A stretch of DNA of 64,000 nucleotides. Origin: Klebsormidium nitens. Lineage: Eukaryota > Streptophyta > Klebsormidiophyceae > Klebsormidiales > Klebsormidiaceae. This document shows, in pieces, positions 49,001-60,585 of the stretch (the stretch's first letter is position 1; each line of letters begins with the position of its first letter). The notes under the pieces are model-generated. The model was not told the origin of the DNA. It saw only the letters and a list, made by a program, of their open reading frames with translations, and made no database searches. Where the stretch lies: NCBI GenBank assembly GCA_000708835.1, contig DF237308.1, forward strand, positions 1 through 64,000, given 5' to 3'. The translations under genes were made by a program, and so were the position numbers.

Positions 49001-50710
49001 NNNNNNNNNNNNNNNNNNNNNNNNNNNNNNNNNNNNNNNNNNNNNNNNNNNNNNNNNNNNNNNNNNNNNNNNNNNNNNNNNNNNNNNNNNNNNNNNNNNN
49101 NNNNNNNNNNNNNNNNNNNNNNNNNNNNNNNNNNNNNNNNNNNNNNNNNNNNNNNNNNNNNNNNNNNNNNNNNNNNNNNNNNNNNNNNNNNNNNNNNNNN
49201 NNNNNNNNNNNNNNNNNNNNNNNNNNNNNNNNNNNNNNNNNNNNNNNNNNNNNNNNNNNNNNNNNNNNNNNNNNNNNNNNNNNNNNNNNNNNNNNNNNNN
49301 NNNNNNNNNNNNNNNNNNNNNNNNNNNNNNNNNNNNNNNNNNNNNNNNNNNNNNNNNNNNNNNNNNNNNNNNNNNNNNNNNNNNNNNNNNNNNNNNNNNN
49401 NNNNNNNNNNNNNNNNNNNNNNNNNNNNNNNNNNNNNNNNNNNNNNNNNNNNNNNNNNNNNNNNNNNNNNNNNNNNNNNNNNNNNNNNNNNNNNNNNNNN
49501 NNNNNNNNNNTTTGGGGGGCAGCGACTGGTGGGGTGGGGGGTGGAGCTGCTGTGGGGGGGCAACTTCAGCCTCATCCACATCCATACGGACACCCCCTCC
49601 TTGCTGGTCAGGCCCCTGCTGGACATGCTGGGCCTGCTGGGGATCAACCGGAAGAGGCTCCGGCTCTTTCACCAGGAGCAGATTGTTGACGTTGCCGAGG
49701 GGGTCACGGATGCTGTGCTGGGCGTCGTCATGGCGCCACTCCCCGTCCACAATGAACTTGTACTGCAGAGGAGAGGCCGCAAAGCAGTTCACCATCTGCG
49801 CACTACGATCAATACAATCTTCCAAAAGTACTGCTAAGGAAACGCCCAGTCAAGACATCCATCAACTTATACCAAGTCAAATGCGTAATGCATGCTGCCG
49901 ATCGCTGTTTCTGAATGAGCACCACAGCTTGTACGTTAACGGTCAGCACGAAATCCGGCAAATTGCAAGGTACGCTCCCCGGGGCCACTCACCTGGTGGT
50001 AGCCAGGAGGCAGACTACAGACGACAGCGAACCAATTGTGGTGCCCATCTACCGGCGACATGGGCAGTGTTTCTCGCCACCTGCACGTACAGACATTTGC
50101 TTCGCAACTTCTGCTGACACTCAACCAGTGACCCACTGGCCAGCTTTTGTCACCAAATTCTGCCTCGGAAGCACAAACAATCCAAGGGAGGAATGCGAGC
50201 AGAAATAACATGCGATGAAATGTGAGGAAAACAGGAGGAGAAACAGGAAAAAGCAACAAAAAATGTTAAGAAACCCACTCAAGGCGGCTTGGAAACTGCC
50301 AGATGTACAGCCGTGAGCACAAATGCACTGTAAGCGCAACTGACTTGCCCAAAATGCAGTAAGTGGTCTACGGTCTACGGTCTACGGTCTAAAAAAATGA
50401 GCACAGAGCAGTAAGTAAGCTATTGCTGGCAATCTGGACACCAAACAACGAAATGATGACACTCTACGCAAAAGTTGAGGCTCGTTCAAGATGGCAAGCA
50501 CGTCAAACCATTACCAATTGTTCAGTTCCCAAGGCTGCTCCAAGAAGGATACCAATATGGCCCACCAAGGTCCTCACATTGAGCTTGAATATAATGACAG
50601 AACAGACAGCTCAAGTCTCACCTGGTGAATGAGCCGCACAAGTGAACATGCCTTCCTCCATAAGGCCACACAAATCTTGTCGGTATGAGGATGGCACCCT
50701 CCCCGTACAT
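46002..50710 (-). CDS. SNF4: SNF4 / KIN-beta-gamma subunit of SnRK1, CBM48 fused to CBS domains (8 exons, assembly gap)
   Basis: Minus-strand exons: 50710-50622, 50080-49993, 49762-48171 (containing the N gap), 47762-47676, 47442-47356, 46973-46840, 46511-46382 and 46096-46002. This is the plant-specific hybrid regulatory subunit of the SnRK1 energy-sensing kinase. Its N-terminal CBM48 domain reads across three exons: [58 protein letters not shown] Gln/Pro-rich linker follows, then four CBS motifs. Diagnostic plant blocks include [77 protein letters not shown] and [17 protein letters not shown]. The start Met leaves only seven residues before the CBM core. Part of the linker, and possibly an intron, is lost in the gap. 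It is head-to-head with SHMT. Confidence 0.95.
48900..49510. other. Assembly gap of 611 N inside SNF4
   Basis: The gap interrupts the Pro/Gln-rich linker between CBM48 and CBS1. The flanks read [10 protein letters not shown] on the CBM side and [14 protein letters not shown] on the CBS side. Reading frame across the gap requires missing coding length equal to 1 modulo 3, but 611 is 2 modulo 3. The N count is therefore not the true coding length, or an intron lies within. Confidence 0.98.
50365..50391. repeat. Short tandem array of 7-mer GGTCTAC
   Basis: Three full copies and one partial copy of GGTCTAC are followed by an A run. They lie in the first intron of SNF4. Confidence 0.9.
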
Positions 50711-51649
50711 CGTGACTTCTGTCTAAACTCCAACAACAGGTGGATAGAAATCTCAATATGCCGTGGACATGTCTCCTACATGCTGACTGAAGGTTGTCCC
50801 CTGGTGCTCATAAAGCCCTCCGAAATTCCTCTAGAACACCGAATTCATCTTAGAAAAGCAGTGTCCTACCGGAGCACCTAGCGGCCCCTGCCAGCGTTTT
50901 GAACAAGAAAGACCACACAGATTGCATTTCCCTTCGACTTTTCCTTACAATCTCAGCACCAAGTTCCCTGACCGCCGAGCTCAAGACTGACCCGTTTCTA
51001 AGTTGAGATGTTTACCGCTTGCGCCAAAAGCCTGAGCTTCTCTGCATTGACACTGCGATCCCTCCTTGCACCTCGCCCGCCAAGAAAAGGTAAAACAGGG
51101 GAGTTTCAGCAGCAAAATGCCAGGCGGCCGATTATGATTGTGCACTCAGCGCGCCATCTTCCTCATGTCAAACTAGGGCAGAGTGCTTTTTGCCGCGACA
51201 GTGGACGAAGTATATTAATCACGGTAGAGACGGCGCCGTCGTGGCAAGAAGGCACTTGAGAATCAGAGACTCTCGTGAACTCCCAGCCAGAGAAAACAAC
51301 TTCTCTGTTCAATAGCTCGCAAAAGTTGTAAAACCGACGGCTACAGATCGTCGGCGGGTTCCAGATTTAGTCTGTTCAGAGTGCCACGTAGGCTTATCCA
51401 TGCCCCCCCCATCGCAGCGTGGATGTAAATCTGCAGCGCGCTAGGAAAGAAAAGCAGGTGACGTACTGAACTGCAAAGCGCCTTGAAAAGGCGACTTTTT
51501 GGCGCCTGCAAATGCAGCAGTGCGCACGGTAGAGGGTCACGTCGCTTAGTCAGGAGGCGTCTAGTTTCGTATCTTTATAGTTAGCCCTGTGAACCTCGTT
51601 GATCACTGTCTTTTGTGGTTGCTGAGCAGCTGGATAGAATTGTTGCACA
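50711..51649. promoter_or_regulatory. Shared upstream region of SNF4 (-) and SHMT (+)
   Basis: These 939 bp lie between divergent start codons. They must contain both promoters and 5' UTRs. No sharply defined core element could be assigned. Confidence 0.5.
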
Positions 51650-54600
51650 ATGGCGGCTTCCGTTGCTGGTCGGCGTTTGGGCTCTCAGCTGAATCGGTTT
51701 GTAGCAACTTTGAGGCCTCTGTCGGTGAATTCCGGAAACGCTTTGCAAGCGACGCGGGATTTTGGGGTAAGTGGCTGCTGAACGCCCAGTAAAGTCCAGC
51801 AAAAATCTGCCCAATTGGGCTAGGATGCGCTCACAGAGTGTCTACTTCTGGGCTGTAAGTTGAGAACAACTGAACTTTGGCAGGGAGTGGGGTTTACGCT
51901 GCGAACTGCTGAAACGTTCCGGGTAGAGAGGTTGGCGCTGCGTTGCTTCTCCGTGTGCATATGTGAAAATTCGTTTCGTCTTTATGCCGCCTCGAGCTTC
52001 TTGAAAGCCAGTCTAAGTGGGCTTCCATCTTCAACCTGGTAAGTGGTGGACGCTCCGCCGTTGTACGCCTATTATATGTTTCTTGCCTGAAGACTTTGGG
52101 GCTGGGAAATCCTTCCAGATCTCGGTATCACTCAATCTGGATGATACCTGTCAAAGTTGGTGTCCAAGCATTTCGCTTTTTCTGCTCCTGACAGGTTGGT
52201 ACAAATGAGGATGCATATGCCCAGCTTGACAGCAAGAAAGGGGCGACGGTGAGTTTGTATCTTTCTCTATAGCACCATTTGTGGTGAAGATCGATCGCAG
52301 GCTTGTGTGAAATTGCGCGCAACAATTGCACTATCCATCATAAGCCTCTCTATCACTGAGGATCATGCAATTGGAAGAATTGTAATACTAATAGTTGCTC
52401 GCCTTTTCTCTGATACAGTTGCTGTGTTTTTGTCTGCAGTGGCCTCGGTTTCTAAATAAGCCACTAGCAGAGGTGGATCCCGAGTTGAATGACATCATTG
52501 AGAAGGAGAAGAATAGGCAATGGAAGGTACGGGAAGGCTTTGCTGCAAGTTGATGCCTGCGCGAACACACCCAGATTGCTTTTGTCTGTCTACCCTGGGG
52601 AGTTTTGTGCGAGTGGTTGCTTGCAAGATGCATGAAGCCTGGGGTGATTGTCGCTCCAACCGCCTGATATTGTGTTGGAAAGGGGAGGATTCTGGACAGT
52701 GGCTTCTTGATTGTGTGTCTGATAATTCTTAGGTGTTCTCTTTCCAAATTTCTGGAAGGTGCTTGGATTTCAGTTTGGTTCTGCACCTACAGTCGTTCTC
52801 ATATCTCATATCTGGTACGTCTTTTCCGTCCAGGGGCTCGAGCTCATCCCTTCAGAGAACTTCACTTCTTTATCCGTGCTCGAAGCGGTGGGGTCAGTCA
52901 TGACTAACAAATATAGTGAAGGTTACCCTGGGGCGAGGTACTATGGTGGCAATGAGTAAGTTAATCAGATTGATGCTTCTGCTCAATCATTTCATCCTTG
53001 GATGTTCAATTGCACAATATTATGGTTGCAAAAGCCTATAGTGAAAGTTTCCAATAGTTGCATGAAGGGTTCATAAGTATTGAACTTGGTTTCCATGCTG
53101 GTTGCTGCCGCAAAGATCGATCACAAAGATCATAGTCGGTTCTATATCCTTGTGGACTGTTTGGTGTGCAGGTTCATTGACCAGGCAGAACTCATGTGTC
53201 AGGAGCGCGCGTTGAAAGCCTTTAGACTAGACCCCGAGCAGTGGGGAGGTGAGATGCCGAAGAATAGCCCTTTCCTTCCAGTGCCAATGTTGAAGCAAAC
53301 TTGCCGGAAGGAACTTGCAAGAAGCAAGGTCCGCAAGCATCACTCTGGGTTTGTCAAGAATCCAGAGCCTTTCCGAAGTTTTTCAGCGAGCTCTTTAAAT
53401 CCTTTGTCGTTGTGGGATGGGAATGTACAATTTGGGCTGTAGTTGGACTAAATGAGCCAAGCAGGGCTTGTAGTGGAAGCAGCTTCATTTAATTGCCCCT
53501 GCTCTGCAGTGAACGTGCAAGCTCTTTCCGGGTCTCCAGCCAACTTCGCGGTCTACACTGCCTTGCTGAAACCCCACGAGCGAATCATGGCACTTGACTT
53601 GCCGCATGGGGGTCACTTGTCTCACGGGTATCAGGTAAGTAGAGGGCGGTGTGTCAGTCAGGTCCTTCATGCCGACAGCAATGATCAGATTGCTATCTGT
53701 TGGATGCAGTTATCACCACTGTCTCCTCTGATCATGCGCCAACAGTCTGGAGGAGAAATCACACGTGTTGTGGTGTGAGCCTTGACTTCTGACGGAACGC
53801 GCTTGTCAGCTCAGACTCGCTTGTTCTTTTCAGTAGCAGCTCATTGATGTCCGAGTGTATCTCGTATCTTCAGGGCCAATTTTGACGCTCAAGAACACCT
53901 ATTGCTGCCTGTCTTGCAGACTGACACTAGGAAGATCAGTGCCGTCTCTGTATATTTCGAGACTATGCCCTACCGCCTGGATGAGAAGACAGGGTACATC
54001 GACTACGACACTTTGGAAGCGAACGCGAAGCTCTTCCGGCCAAAGATCCTCATTGCTGGCTCAAGTGCGTCTTCCAGGCACATTGACTACGCAAGAATGA
54101 GGAAGGTACGGCTTTATCTGCCCACCTGACTTGAGCAGAACGTCCTGATGTCTCGTTTGATGGGGTGGTGTTTCGCGCACATTCAGGCGTTGTGATGTGA
54201 TGCTGCGCATGGGAATTGCCCCTTGCAATGACGGTGGTCTGCTTGAACAGGGGCTGGCTTGCAGGACCGTTTGCCGACTCCTCCGATTGCTACGAATGCA
54301 GTTGCAGGCCAGTGTTGGAGACCCGAGCTCTACTTGTACAGGCCGTCATATGGCATCCAAGGATTTGTTTACTGGCCCTCTGCAACGGCATACTGAGCAT
54401 GTTTTCCCCATGTTAATGGCATTGGCGTTCATTTGCAGGTGTAATTATAGTTCGCAGCACTTTCTGTCATCATAATCCTTCCAAGGCAATTTCCGCGCCC
54501 AATGCTTGCGCCTTCTTGTGCAGATTGCTGACAACCAGGGCGCCTATCTTCTGGCGGACATGGCTCACATCAGCGGCCTCGTGGCTGCCGGTGTTGTGCC

Positions 54601-56962
54601 GAGCCCCTTCGACTATGCTGACGTCGTCACCACCACGACGCACAAGTCCCTGAGGGGCCCTCGGGGGTCCATGATCTTCTTCAGGAAGGGCTTGAAGGGA
54701 AAGGACAAGAAGGGCAAGGAGGTGAGCACCACTCCTCCTCATTTCCTGCGTCCGCTGGACCTGTCGCTTCACTACTTGGTAGTGTCTTCGACACTGTTTT
54801 TGCAGCTGTTTGACGGGATCGCAAAGGACGTGGTAAACGAGTTCGCAAATAACGTGGCACATGAGCTTTCCGAAGACTCACAAGGCTTCGGAGCACTGGT
54901 CAATTAGTGCATGACATTTAAGCTGCGGCCCAGGGGTGCCTTGTTGGGCCTCAAACCTTCAAGGGTTCCTGTTGTGTAGTGTTCAAATTGGTCATGTCAG
55001 TGTAAGCTATTTCTGACGCTCTTCCTCCTCCTCCGTTGCTCCTCTGCGTTCGACTCGAACCACTGAGCGGCCCGCTTGTTTTGTTGCGTGCATTCAGATC
55101 TACTACGACTTGGAGGACCCTATCAACTACGCGGTGTTCCCGCGGTTGCAAGGTGGCCCTCACAACCACACCATCTCCGCACTGGCTGTCGCCCTCAAGC
55201 AGGTGAATAAAGACGGAAAGGACCGCTTGGTTTGGAAATGCTTTCTCATGCAAGTTACTTTTCACAGTCGCTGTGTGCAGGTCGGAAGCTTCCTGCACTT
55301 GCACCTTCCAAGTGGTTTGACTTTCGTCAAGTTTGGATGTTGTTAACCATTGGTCGCGAGTGGTTCCGCATCGCTGCAGTTTCATTTGTTGTCGGAAGGC
55401 GGTTTTTTCACGGCCCCAGCTTGTGCGTTTTGAATTGCAACCAGTTGAATGTTCCCTTGAAACGACGGATCTCAATGCTTCTTCCTTGTGCAGGCTGCCG
55501 GCCCTGAGTTCAAGGCTTACCAAGAGCAGGTCGTCAGCAACTCGAGGTCGTTTGCGAAGGTAAGCTGCTCACAGCTGGCTGTTGGTTCGGAGACAGTCTA
55601 GGTTGCACCTTTCAACCTGCCTTCGACATACGAGGCCCCGACAGTGGCCGAAGTTCGATGTAGTCAGAATACTCTCGGTCAGCGAACAATCTTGTAACAC
55701 CGGGAGCTGAGTGCAGGCGCTGATGGAGAAGGGGTACACTCTGGTCGCGGGGGGCACGGACAACCACTTGGTCCTCGTCGACCTGAAGCCCCAGGGCGTG
55801 GACGGGTCGCGGGTCGAGAGGGTGATGGAGCTCGCCCACATCGCCGCCAACAAGAACACCGTGCCCGGGGACGTCAGCGCCATGGTGCCGGGAGGAGTTC
55901 GCATGGGTGAGCCGCACCAGCATGCCTGGCTCTAGATTCTTCTAGGAAGTGGCCCGGTGGAGCGGGGCAGTAAATTTGGGTCGTGCGCTCACTTGCTGGG
56001 TTGTGGGAGGGCATACTTATCTGAGTCAATGAGAGATAAACGGGTTTTATCTTTCTAAGCCATGGTCTCTTCTCTTAGTCCCCTGCTAGGAACAAAATCG
56101 TAAGTACCGAGTTTTAAATTGGTTGCTACATGGATTCTTTAGCAGGATCCTGGAGCATATAAGAAGTCGCCTTCCTTACTTTGCAGATTTTTTTTTAGGT
56201 TTGCATACAGTTAATTGCACAACAAAAATTGCACAACAAAAGTCGCCTGCAACACCTACCCCGTCGAAAGCAAAGGTGATCTTCTGTAGAAGTGCCGTTT
56301 CGAAGAAACAGATGTGCGCAGAACCGTCGGCAGGTGCGATGCGCGCCGTTGGATCGCTCTACTGGCATCAAATGGTCAAGGCCAGGTTGTGTTATCGTTG
56401 AACCTGCAGTTTCTTCGGTGTTCTTTCAGTTCATTTTCGTGTATTGACCACGCTGTATTTGCAGGCACCCCCGCGTTGACCACCAGGGGTTTTGTTGATG
56501 AGGACTTCGTCAAGGTTGCTGACTGCTTCGACAAGGCTGTCAAGATTGCAGTCAAGGTCAAGAAGGAAGTTGGTAAGGCAGCTTTTTCCTGAACGCTCCA
56601 ACAGTCGATTCTCGCCCCACGAAGGTAATTGTCGGGTTTGTTGTTGTCTCGACGTCATCTCGGTGATTGTGACTTCTCGTGAAAGTTCAAGGAAATTCGT
56701 GCATGATGTTGTGGTTTTAATCAGTTCTTGAACCATCATCAGAAGCGCACACGGAGTCGCTTGGCTGCTCAAATAGCTCTCTTCTATAGCCTCTCAAAAT
56801 ACATCTTGTCTTGCAGGGGGCAAGCTCAAGGACTTCCGTGAGGCGGTTGAGAAGGACCCCTATAAGTCTGACATCGACTCACTAAGGCAGGAGGTTGAGG
56901 AGTTCGCGAAGCAGTTCCCTACAATTGGCTTTGAGAAGGCCGACATGAAGTACACCGACTAG
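51650..56962 (+). CDS. Serine hydroxymethyltransferase, mitochondrial type (13 exons)
   Basis: Exons: 51650-51766, 52195-52248, 52440-52526, 52834-52955, 53172-53248, 53510-53634, 53920-54105, 54524-54721, 55098-55202, 55494-55559, 55717-55906, 56465-56572 and 56817-56962, giving 526 residues. SHMT interconverts serine plus tetrahydrofolate with glycine plus methylene-tetrahydrofolate. The mitochondrial form completes photorespiratory glycine oxidation with glycine decarboxylase. The first 50 or so residues are Arg/Ser/Ala-rich with few acids ([20 protein letters not shown]), as in presequences. Core blocks: [48 protein letters not shown] with D268, and [13 protein letters not shown] with the PLP lysine at K297. 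Further blocks are [28 protein letters not shown] and the end [14 protein letters not shown]. Every exon joins in phase to land-plant mitochondrial SHM sequence order. An extra exon in the 428-bp first intron cannot be excluded. Confidence 0.97.
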
Positions 56963-57970
56963 ACCATGCAAAACATTTTTGCAAGGTAACACGTTCCATG
57001 AGTGACCGAGGTGCTCTCTCTCTTCAGGCATTACCTTGCTTATCTCAGAAGGAGCTAGGTTTAGTGCTTCCAAGGTTTTAGATAAGTGGATCTTTGAGAC
57101 CATCAGAGTACTGGCAATGTTACTCATATTGGTATGCCACCGGGGACGACATGCACCATATTTGTGTACATACCAGCTTATGCCGGTCGTTTGTCTGTGG
57201 CGGTCGCCGCGTCTGCAATTGATCGGATCAATTATTCCTTTCGAGGATCGGAGGTTATGCATCAAGCATACATGCATTGAGATGATCGTGTTTATTTAGT
57301 GGCAAGTTTAGCATGTAACACACATATATATACGAAATTCTAATCCATATGCAGTGGAGTAAGCTCAATCAAAGAAAGTGTGCAGCGATCCGCAAGTGCC
57401 GCAATGTTCCGAAATGAAGCTTTCCGAAAGCTGGTGAAGCTAGTTCACACGGGCCTGCATTTAAATCGTTTTGGCATGACCATGCAGCCGGACCGTCTTA
57501 GTGGTGAAAACTTCAGCTGCACAATCCTATAGTATCACTGCAGCTGCGCGACGCGATCTGACTATATATATAAACTTTGGCTCATTTACCAGGATGTAGC
57601 CGGTTGCGCCATGCTTGATGTTTGACCATATACAAGGCCCAGCTCCGGTGCAGTATTTGTACTGCAACTAACGGGACGATCGACACAAGTAAGAGGACTC
57701 CGGAATCGACTGATTGCATCATGGCGTCACTCCGGGGCGCCTCATGACTTCAAATAAAACCTGCGGCAAGGCATTGAGGGAGCAGGCTGTATATTGCAGC
57801 ATACACCACCCCAATAAGCTCGTTGCACAAACCTCAGGCTCTATTACTTCGTCTACGCAAGCGCTGTACGCCACAGCTGTGAAGGGCGTCACCAAGAAGC
57901 CCCCTAGAAGCCCCCTATTTCTACAATATACACAACGTTTAACACAAAGACTCCACCACAAGAGCGACAT
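56963..57970. other. Spacer between convergent SHMT and YKT6
   Basis: No gene was recognised. It holds both 3' UTRs and, around 57300-57600, AT-rich tracts with TATATATA. Confidence 0.5.
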
Positions 57971-60044
57971 TTACAGGATGACGCAGCAACTGTTGGCCTT
58001 CTTTGCTTGCTTATAGAATACCTGTACGAATGTAATACATGGTTTAGACAACAGGTTTCTATTTGTTCGAGACACCCTTTCCTTTGCTTGATTCGAAGGC
58101 TACCATCAAATATAAAACAGCTCGTATGTAGAAGCTTGACCAACTTGATGTGAGAGATCAAGAACAACATGACGTGGAAAACATGAGGGCAATTTGCAAT
58201 CGTAGTGACCTCACCTGTGATGCCATGCTCAAATCCGTGCTCTTCTCAACAAGACTGTCAAGCTTCTCCCCCCGGGCTAAAACACTGTCAATCGTCTTGT
58301 GCTGCACGACAGAAACTCGTCTCGATTAGAGTCCATTCAGAGTCGCCCTGCTGATCTTGGTAGGAGAGAATTGGCAGGGACATCGGTTCAACAATGAGCG
58401 CCTATTCGTCTTACTCGACATTCAATTTCGCCGCATGAACAACATCGGCGAAATGTTGTCGATAATTTCGAGCGATTTGGGTACTTCTCTGGACAGCAGA
58501 CACCAGTTACGCACAGTTCATGGTGCAACGTTTACAAATCTGCAACAAGCACTAAACTAATTCACTGGAATTGCGAACCAAGCCTTTCAATCTTGACTCA
58601 CCAGAATAATCTTCGTTTCGTCCAGATCCCGCTGTATCTTCGTAAGCTTGTCCGCTTCGGAAGGATCCTGCCCAAAAAACAACATGGCTTTTGGGAAAGC
58701 TTAGAATAACCTGTGACCTGGATTGAAATTTCGAAACCATGACCAAATTCGACTTACGAAGTTCCCCAACTTGTACCAAGGGAGGGGTGAAACTGGTTGC
58801 GAACACGTGAACTTGCAATTCATCCGTCCAGGAAAGCTCACCTGGTATTTGACGAGCGCCTCTTGGAGCCATGGTACAGAGTCTTTGTTGTCTGTTGTAA
58901 TACTTGACCAGGAACCGACCGCCTGCCTCTCATACTCTTCCAGAATCTGCAACAAAAACGTACGTCCTATCGGCACAGGTTTGCCATGGAACTGAACCTC
59001 GTCTTTTCGCAATAGTTCAATGCCTGAACGCGCCAATCTTTCAATTGGTGTTTCGAGACGGTTTTATTGAGCCCCAAGGCGGCATGTGGACACAGCCAAA
59101 CTCGCCATCTTTTGTTGACAAACTGCATCAGCAAAGCCCAGTTATGAACAGGAGAACAAACATCGCCAGAAGAACTTTAAGATAAGAACTTCTCAGGGCT
59201 GGCGCATGCTGCTTAGAAGGTGGGGGAAAGGAACAGGATACCGACAGCCCGATACTCAACCGTCAGGTTGATATGACGCCAGGAAAACTTGTTACTTACC
59301 AGTTCGTTCCCTCTGAGCACATCCTAAAAACGAGACGGCATAAAATGGATGAATGTCCAACTCGAACTGCGACTGTCCACCCATATCTTCAGGACTTGAG
59401 GCTCTAGAGGGACCCGTGTGGTCAGATGGTGGCAGGTTCATTCCCCTTTGGTTAAGTGCTGCCTTTCATTGTGTCAGAACCTCAAGCTGCCATGCTCACC
59501 TTATTGATGACTGAAAACGCCCCTCGAAGCGGATACGCTCTGTCAACAAATGCTAACCCGAGCAGACCGTTTTTGTTGTAGCAATGAACCATGTACTCTG
59601 TAGAGTAAGAACGAAGAAAGTCAGTGCGTCCAGAAAGCATTAAAACCAGCTGAAGCCCTTGAGGCCCCTTGAGGGGCAGACTCTAGCAGGCTGGACTGCA
59701 ATGAACGGCAGCAACTTCTGTACTCTGACACCACAGCAACCTTGCAATAAAAGACACCCGCCGCTGGTGCAAACACTAGGCTCCATCTGTGATCTTAGTT
59801 ATTGAACCAAGATCGCCTTGTGCAGTCCTGACAAGATGGAACACTGCTCACCTTCATGCTCCACACTTTGCCGTCGTTGCAGGGGAGTCCTCTTACCAAC
59901 CGTCCTTGAAACAAAGATGATCATTTCTCGGACAGAGCTCCGCTGGAAGTACCCAAAGTTGCTGACGTCACTCGCGTTTGCAAGGAGAGTAGGGTCTGCG
60001 GTATCGCCATTGAATTTGAGGATCGTCAGTGCCGTGATCTTCAT
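57971..60044 (-). CDS. YKT6: YKT6 longin R-SNARE (6 core exons plus a possible 24-nt cassette)
   Basis: Minus-strand exons are 60044-59852, 59597-59500, 58946-58842, 58667-58602, 58301-58215 and 58021-57971, giving 199 residues, the usual YKT6 length. YKT6 is a lipid-anchored R-SNARE acting in ER-Golgi, endosomal and vacuolar fusion. The longin domain shows ITALTILKF, ANASDVSNFGYFQRSSVREM and VHCYNKNGLLGLAFVD. The SNARE motif shows DPSEADKLTKIQRDLDETK, then ILHKTIDSVLARGEKLDSLV with the central zero-layer Arg. The C-terminus CCVIL has the palmitoylated cysteine plus a CaaX box; a final Leu favours geranylgeranylation. Between exons 2 and 3 a candidate 24-nt exon (59323-59300, DVLRGNEL) has a good acceptor and a GTAAGT donor and keeps phase, but other YKT6 proteins lack these residues. 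It is head-to-head with the GDT1-like gene. Confidence 0.95.
59300..59323 (-). other. Candidate cassette micro-exon in YKT6
   Basis: It is preceded by a TCTCGTTTTTAG acceptor and followed by a GTAAGTAAC donor. It would encode the eight residues DVLRGNEL between INK and ILEEYERQ. Length 24 nt and phase 0 on both sides allow inclusion or skipping without a frameshift. Confidence 0.5.
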
Positions 60045-60585
60045 CGTTTGTCCTTGTTGAAGACACGCTGCTCAAGCTTTCTACAAAAGTGCGAACAGTA
60101 CTTTCATGCAGCGATGGATTCTGACCTGAGATGGCTAACTTCAGCTGGAAATAATGTGAATCAAAACCAAGGCGCATGTCCACCCCTGCAACTTCAAGAA
60201 GGATCTGAAGCCTGAAGGCTCCTGATCTCACGTTTCCAACAGAGAGAGCATGGGGAAAGAGGTTCCGTATCAACCGTAGAGTGTGGGGAAGAAGAATTGC
60301 ACTGTACGCATGACGAGAACCCTAAACGCGTACGTCATACACCATGTTTTGTCTGGCCCGCCGCCCAGTTCTGCTTGCGGCTGCCTGGTGCCAGCATGGC
60401 ACCAGGTCCTTGGAAGTTGGGTCCAGCTCATTGGGATCAGCATTTGTCCCTGATAGTTAATTATAATAGGCTGTAGCGGTGCCATTCCGGTTCGCATCAG
60501 GAGCCTTCATGCAGGTGTGAAGCTCCTCCTTTTGCTCTTCCATTTTGATTGGAACAAGGCAACCTTGTTGCAGCTGGCAGCAAAA
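60045..60585. promoter_or_regulatory. Shared upstream region of YKT6 (-) and GDT1-like gene (+)
   Basis: Only 541 bp separate the two divergent start codons. Both promoters must lie here; no specific element could be named. Confidence 0.5.

Noticed and set aside
48522-50117. Several long frames on both strands spanning the N gap
   Set aside because: Their length is created by N codons; the real coding frames on the minus strand differ on the two sides of the gap.
51877-52037. Possible additional SHMT exon in the first intron
   Set aside because: An acceptor and a GTAAGT donor exist, but exon 1 joins exon 2 (52195) directly in phase and the extra sequence has no SHMT counterpart.
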